A stretch of 42,804 bases of DNA, taken from NCBI GenBank assembly GCA_017622505.1, contig JAGAQZ010000031.1, forward strand, positions 1 through 42,804, read 5' to 3'. The position numbers and the translations under genes are program-made. The first letter of the stretch is position 1; the number at the start of each line of letters is the position of its first letter. The DNA is from Lachnospiraceae bacterium (GTDB taxonomy: Bacteria; Bacillota; Clostridia; Lachnospirales; Lachnospiraceae). A model generated the notes under the pieces. It searched no databases and was not told the DNA's origin. It was given only the letters and a program-made list of their open reading frames with translations. Of this stretch, positions 41,357-42,804 are shown piece after piece.

Positions 41357-42400
41357 ATGTACGGTGAAGAGCATAAATCCAAGGGCTTAGATTTGGAAGA
41401 GATTGAGTTTGAAGATATCGCGGAAGAAATCGATGATGAAGACTTGGAAGAAATTGAATATGTAGATTTCGAAGATGAGACAGAATATGCAGACTTCCAA
41501 GGTGCGGATGCGGAATCGAGCTATGTGGAAATTGAAGAGTTCGAAGATGAAGATGCGGATTTCGAAGCGGAAGAGCCTAAGAAGAAAGAAAAACAGCATA
41601 AAAAAGAGCCTTACGATGCTTACACAGATGATGAACAAAAAACATCTGCCATTTACATTGTTTTCATTGCATTGACTGCCCTTGGCGTGGTGGCGGTGTT
41701 GGTGGTCTTTGGATTGTGGTTTTATAAGGAAAGCGATGGCGGAGAGCCCGGAGTAGCCCAGATTCATCAGTATACAGTGACAGAGAGTGGGAAAATCGGG
41801 CAGAATGTAGCAGAGACGGATATAAGGCTTCAGGAAGAGCGCAAAGCGGCAGAAGAAGCGGCAAGACTTGAAGCGGAAGCTGCGGCTAAGGCTGAAGAAG
41901 AGGCGAAAAAGGACCTTGGTATGGTCTTTTCACCGGTACAGGAAACGGTTACCGCCAAAGATGCCACCAACCTGCGTGATATCCCGAGTCAGGGCGAGGA
42001 CAGTACGGTCATGTTAACCCTGCAAAACGGTCAGACGGCAACGCGAATCGGCGTCAGCGATAAGGGCTGGTCCAAGCTTGAGTATAACGGCGAAACCTAT
42101 TATGCAATTTCAAATTATCTTACTACGGATTTAACCGTAAAACCCCAGGAAGCGGTACCGGAAGATGATGGCATTAAGACTGTTTTTACGGCTTGTAACG
42201 AGCAGGTAACGCCGAAGATTGAAGTAAACCTGCGTACCCTTCCCAGTGTGACCAATCCGGATGCGACGGTGGTTGTGACCCTTAAGGCGGGCGAAGTGGT
42301 TACCCGTACGGGAATCAATACAGACGTAGGCTGGTCCCGGGTCGAATACAACGGGCAGACACTTTATTGCGTCAGCAGCTACGTATACGTGGTACAGTAA
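41357..42400 (+). CDS. Membrane-anchored double SH3b protein
   Basis: A 347-residue type II membrane protein. Residues 1-80 are extremely acidic (Glu/Asp with regular aromatic residues, for example EEIEYVDFEDETEYADFQ), followed by a lysine cluster, one membrane segment (about 99-122) and a short coiled coil (EEAARLEAEAAAKAEEEAKK). Two SH3b domains follow (about 200-255 and 280-347), each with LRxxPS, VxxTLxxGxxxTRxG and GWSxxEYNG. Outside the cell these would bind peptidoglycan. The ATG at 41357 has AAGGTGAGAAAT upstream. A role at the cell wall is likely; the acidic cytoplasmic tail could contact another protein. Confidence 0.85.
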   Translation: MYGEEHKSKGLDLEEIEFEDIAEEIDDEDLEEIEYVDFEDETEYADFQGADAESSYVEIEEFEDEDADFEAEEPKKKEKQHKKEPYDAYTDDEQKTSAIYIVFIALTALGVVAVLVVFGLWFYKESDGGEPGVAQIHQYTVTESGKIGQNVAETDIRLQEERKAAEEAARLEAEAAAKAEEEAKKDLGMVFSPVQETVTAKDATNLRDIPSQGEDSTVMLTLQNGQTATRIGVSDKGWSKLEYNGETYYAISNYLTTDLTVKPQEAVPEDDGIKTVFTACNEQVTPKIEVNLRTLPSVTNPDATVVVTLKAGEVVTRTGINTDVGWSRVEYNGQTLYCVSSYVYVVQ

Positions 42401-42454
42401 TTGTTTGAATATCTAAATTTGCAGCAACTAAATATATCATAGAATTTAAATATT

Positions 42455-42510
42455 GTCTTTTGGGCAGTGCAAATGGTTTGAGATTTGATTTCTGCCCTTA
42501 AGACTTTTTT
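42455..42510 (+). terminator. Terminator after the SH3b gene
   Basis: GTCTT-TTGGGCAG and CTGCCC-TTAAGAC arms across a 24-nt loop, then a T run. Confidence 0.7.
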
Positions 42511-42554
42511 GTTTGTCACCCATTAAAGACTTTTATAAATTTTGTTAAATAATG

Positions 42555-42582
42555 TTGACAAAATAAAAATAGCTGTTATAGT
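42555..42582 (+). promoter_or_regulatory. Promoter of clpB
   Basis: TTGACA (42555-42560), 16-nt spacer, TATAGT (42577-42582). About 100 nt of leader follow. I see no CIRCE element (TTAGCACTC-N9-GAGTGCTAA) and no clear CtsR heptad repeat. Confidence 0.6.
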
Positions 42583-42683
42583 AATAATAGAACAAACAAA
42601 ACAAACCGAACAATATGAAGTTGGGAAAAAAGTACAGTTGTGTTGCAAAATTCCTAACTAAGAGATAAAAGGAGGAGTAAGTT

Positions 42684-42804
42684 ATGGATGGTTCTAAATT
42701 TACACAGAAGTCGCTGGAAGCTTTGGAAACCTGCCAGAAGCTTGCAGATGAATACGGAAACCAGGAAATTGCGCAGGAACATCTTTTATATGCGCTTTTA
42801 ACCA
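42684..42804 (+). CDS. clpB: ATP-dependent chaperone ClpB, N-terminal fragment
   Basis: The first 40 codons before the right edge: FTQKSLEALETCQKLADEYG then EIAQEHLLYALLT, the start of the Clp N-domain as in ClpB disaggregases. GGAGGAGTAAGTT precedes the ATG. ClpB with DnaK dissolves protein aggregates. ClpC shares a similar N-domain, but the MDxxKFTQKSxEAL start favours ClpB. Confidence 0.85.
   Translation, partial: MDGSKFTQKSLEALETCQKLADEYGNQEIAQEHLLYALLT

Noticed and set aside
42583-42683. CIRCE or CtsR control site upstream of clpB
   Set aside because: No TTAGCACTC inverted repeat and no convincing CtsR heptad repeat could be seen in the leader.

Overview
The window looks like a chromosome segment of an AT-rich, Gram-positive anaerobe of the Clostridia, most likely a Lachnospiraceae-type bacterium. 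The assignment rests on gene content seen here (GH94 phosphorylase start beside a sugar ABC importer, methyl-accepting chemotaxis protein, DUF6062/DUF6106-type proteins, BlaI/BlaR1-type regulators, MocR beside a B6 kinase), on strong AGGAGG ribosome sites and on TTG/GTG starts. It is an inference from families, not a database match.

Left host arm (1-10930): the start of a GH94 disaccharide phosphorylase reads leftward, divergent from a sugar importer (binding lipoprotein plus two MalF/MalG-type permeases). A HAAS-type membrane protein, a chemoreceptor with a lysine-rich cytoplasmic extension, and a housekeeping run (THUMP RNA methyltransferase, RdgB, a small metallophosphoesterase, a membrane protein) follow. 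A tRNA-Pro/tRNA-Gly pair with a perfect consensus promoter ends this arm.

Central element (11005-21188): the 3' end of tRNA-Gly is the attachment site of a 10.16 kb filamentous (inovirus-like) prophage bounded by a 22-bp direct repeat. One half is a virion module read leftward: SSB, a tRNA-like structure, major coat protein, a terminator, a signal-peptide attachment protein, three small membrane proteins and a Zot/pI-type ATPase. The other half is an early operon under an XRE repressor: a perfect sigma-A promoter carries an operator in its spacer, followed by small genes, a replication origin, an HTH protein, a replication initiator and a tyrosine integrase. The initiator is not a typical inovirus Rep. 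It has the HUH nickase plus superfamily-3 helicase layout of eukaryotic CRESS-DNA viruses. The element also carries the matching origin: a perfect 10-bp stem with the circovirus-type nonanucleotide TAGTATTAC in its loop and tandem iterons immediately 3' of the stem. Filamentous-phage morphogenesis joined to circovirus/geminivirus-style rolling-circle replication is the main discovery here. Several small genes in the element (31, 43, 47, 57 aa) are newly called.

Right host arm (21203-42804): the terminator presumably belonging to the tRNA operon is now displaced beyond the prophage. Next come a three-part fusion (TauE-like permease, phytol/dolichol-kinase-like domain, extracytoplasmic domain), a beta-CASP RNase-like enzyme, a MocR regulator divergent from a pyridoxal/pyridoxamine kinase with a shared 14-bp inverted repeat, two tandem paralogous membrane proteins, a 137-bp palindromic element, a DUF6062 protein, guaB, and two BlaI-type repressors. 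The second BlaI heads an operon with an anchored protein and a giant BlaR1-like M56 protease, preceded by two operators with an ATTCGGCA half-site. A beta-propeller-like lipoprotein, a flavodoxin-type reductase, a membrane SH3b protein and the start of clpB close the window.
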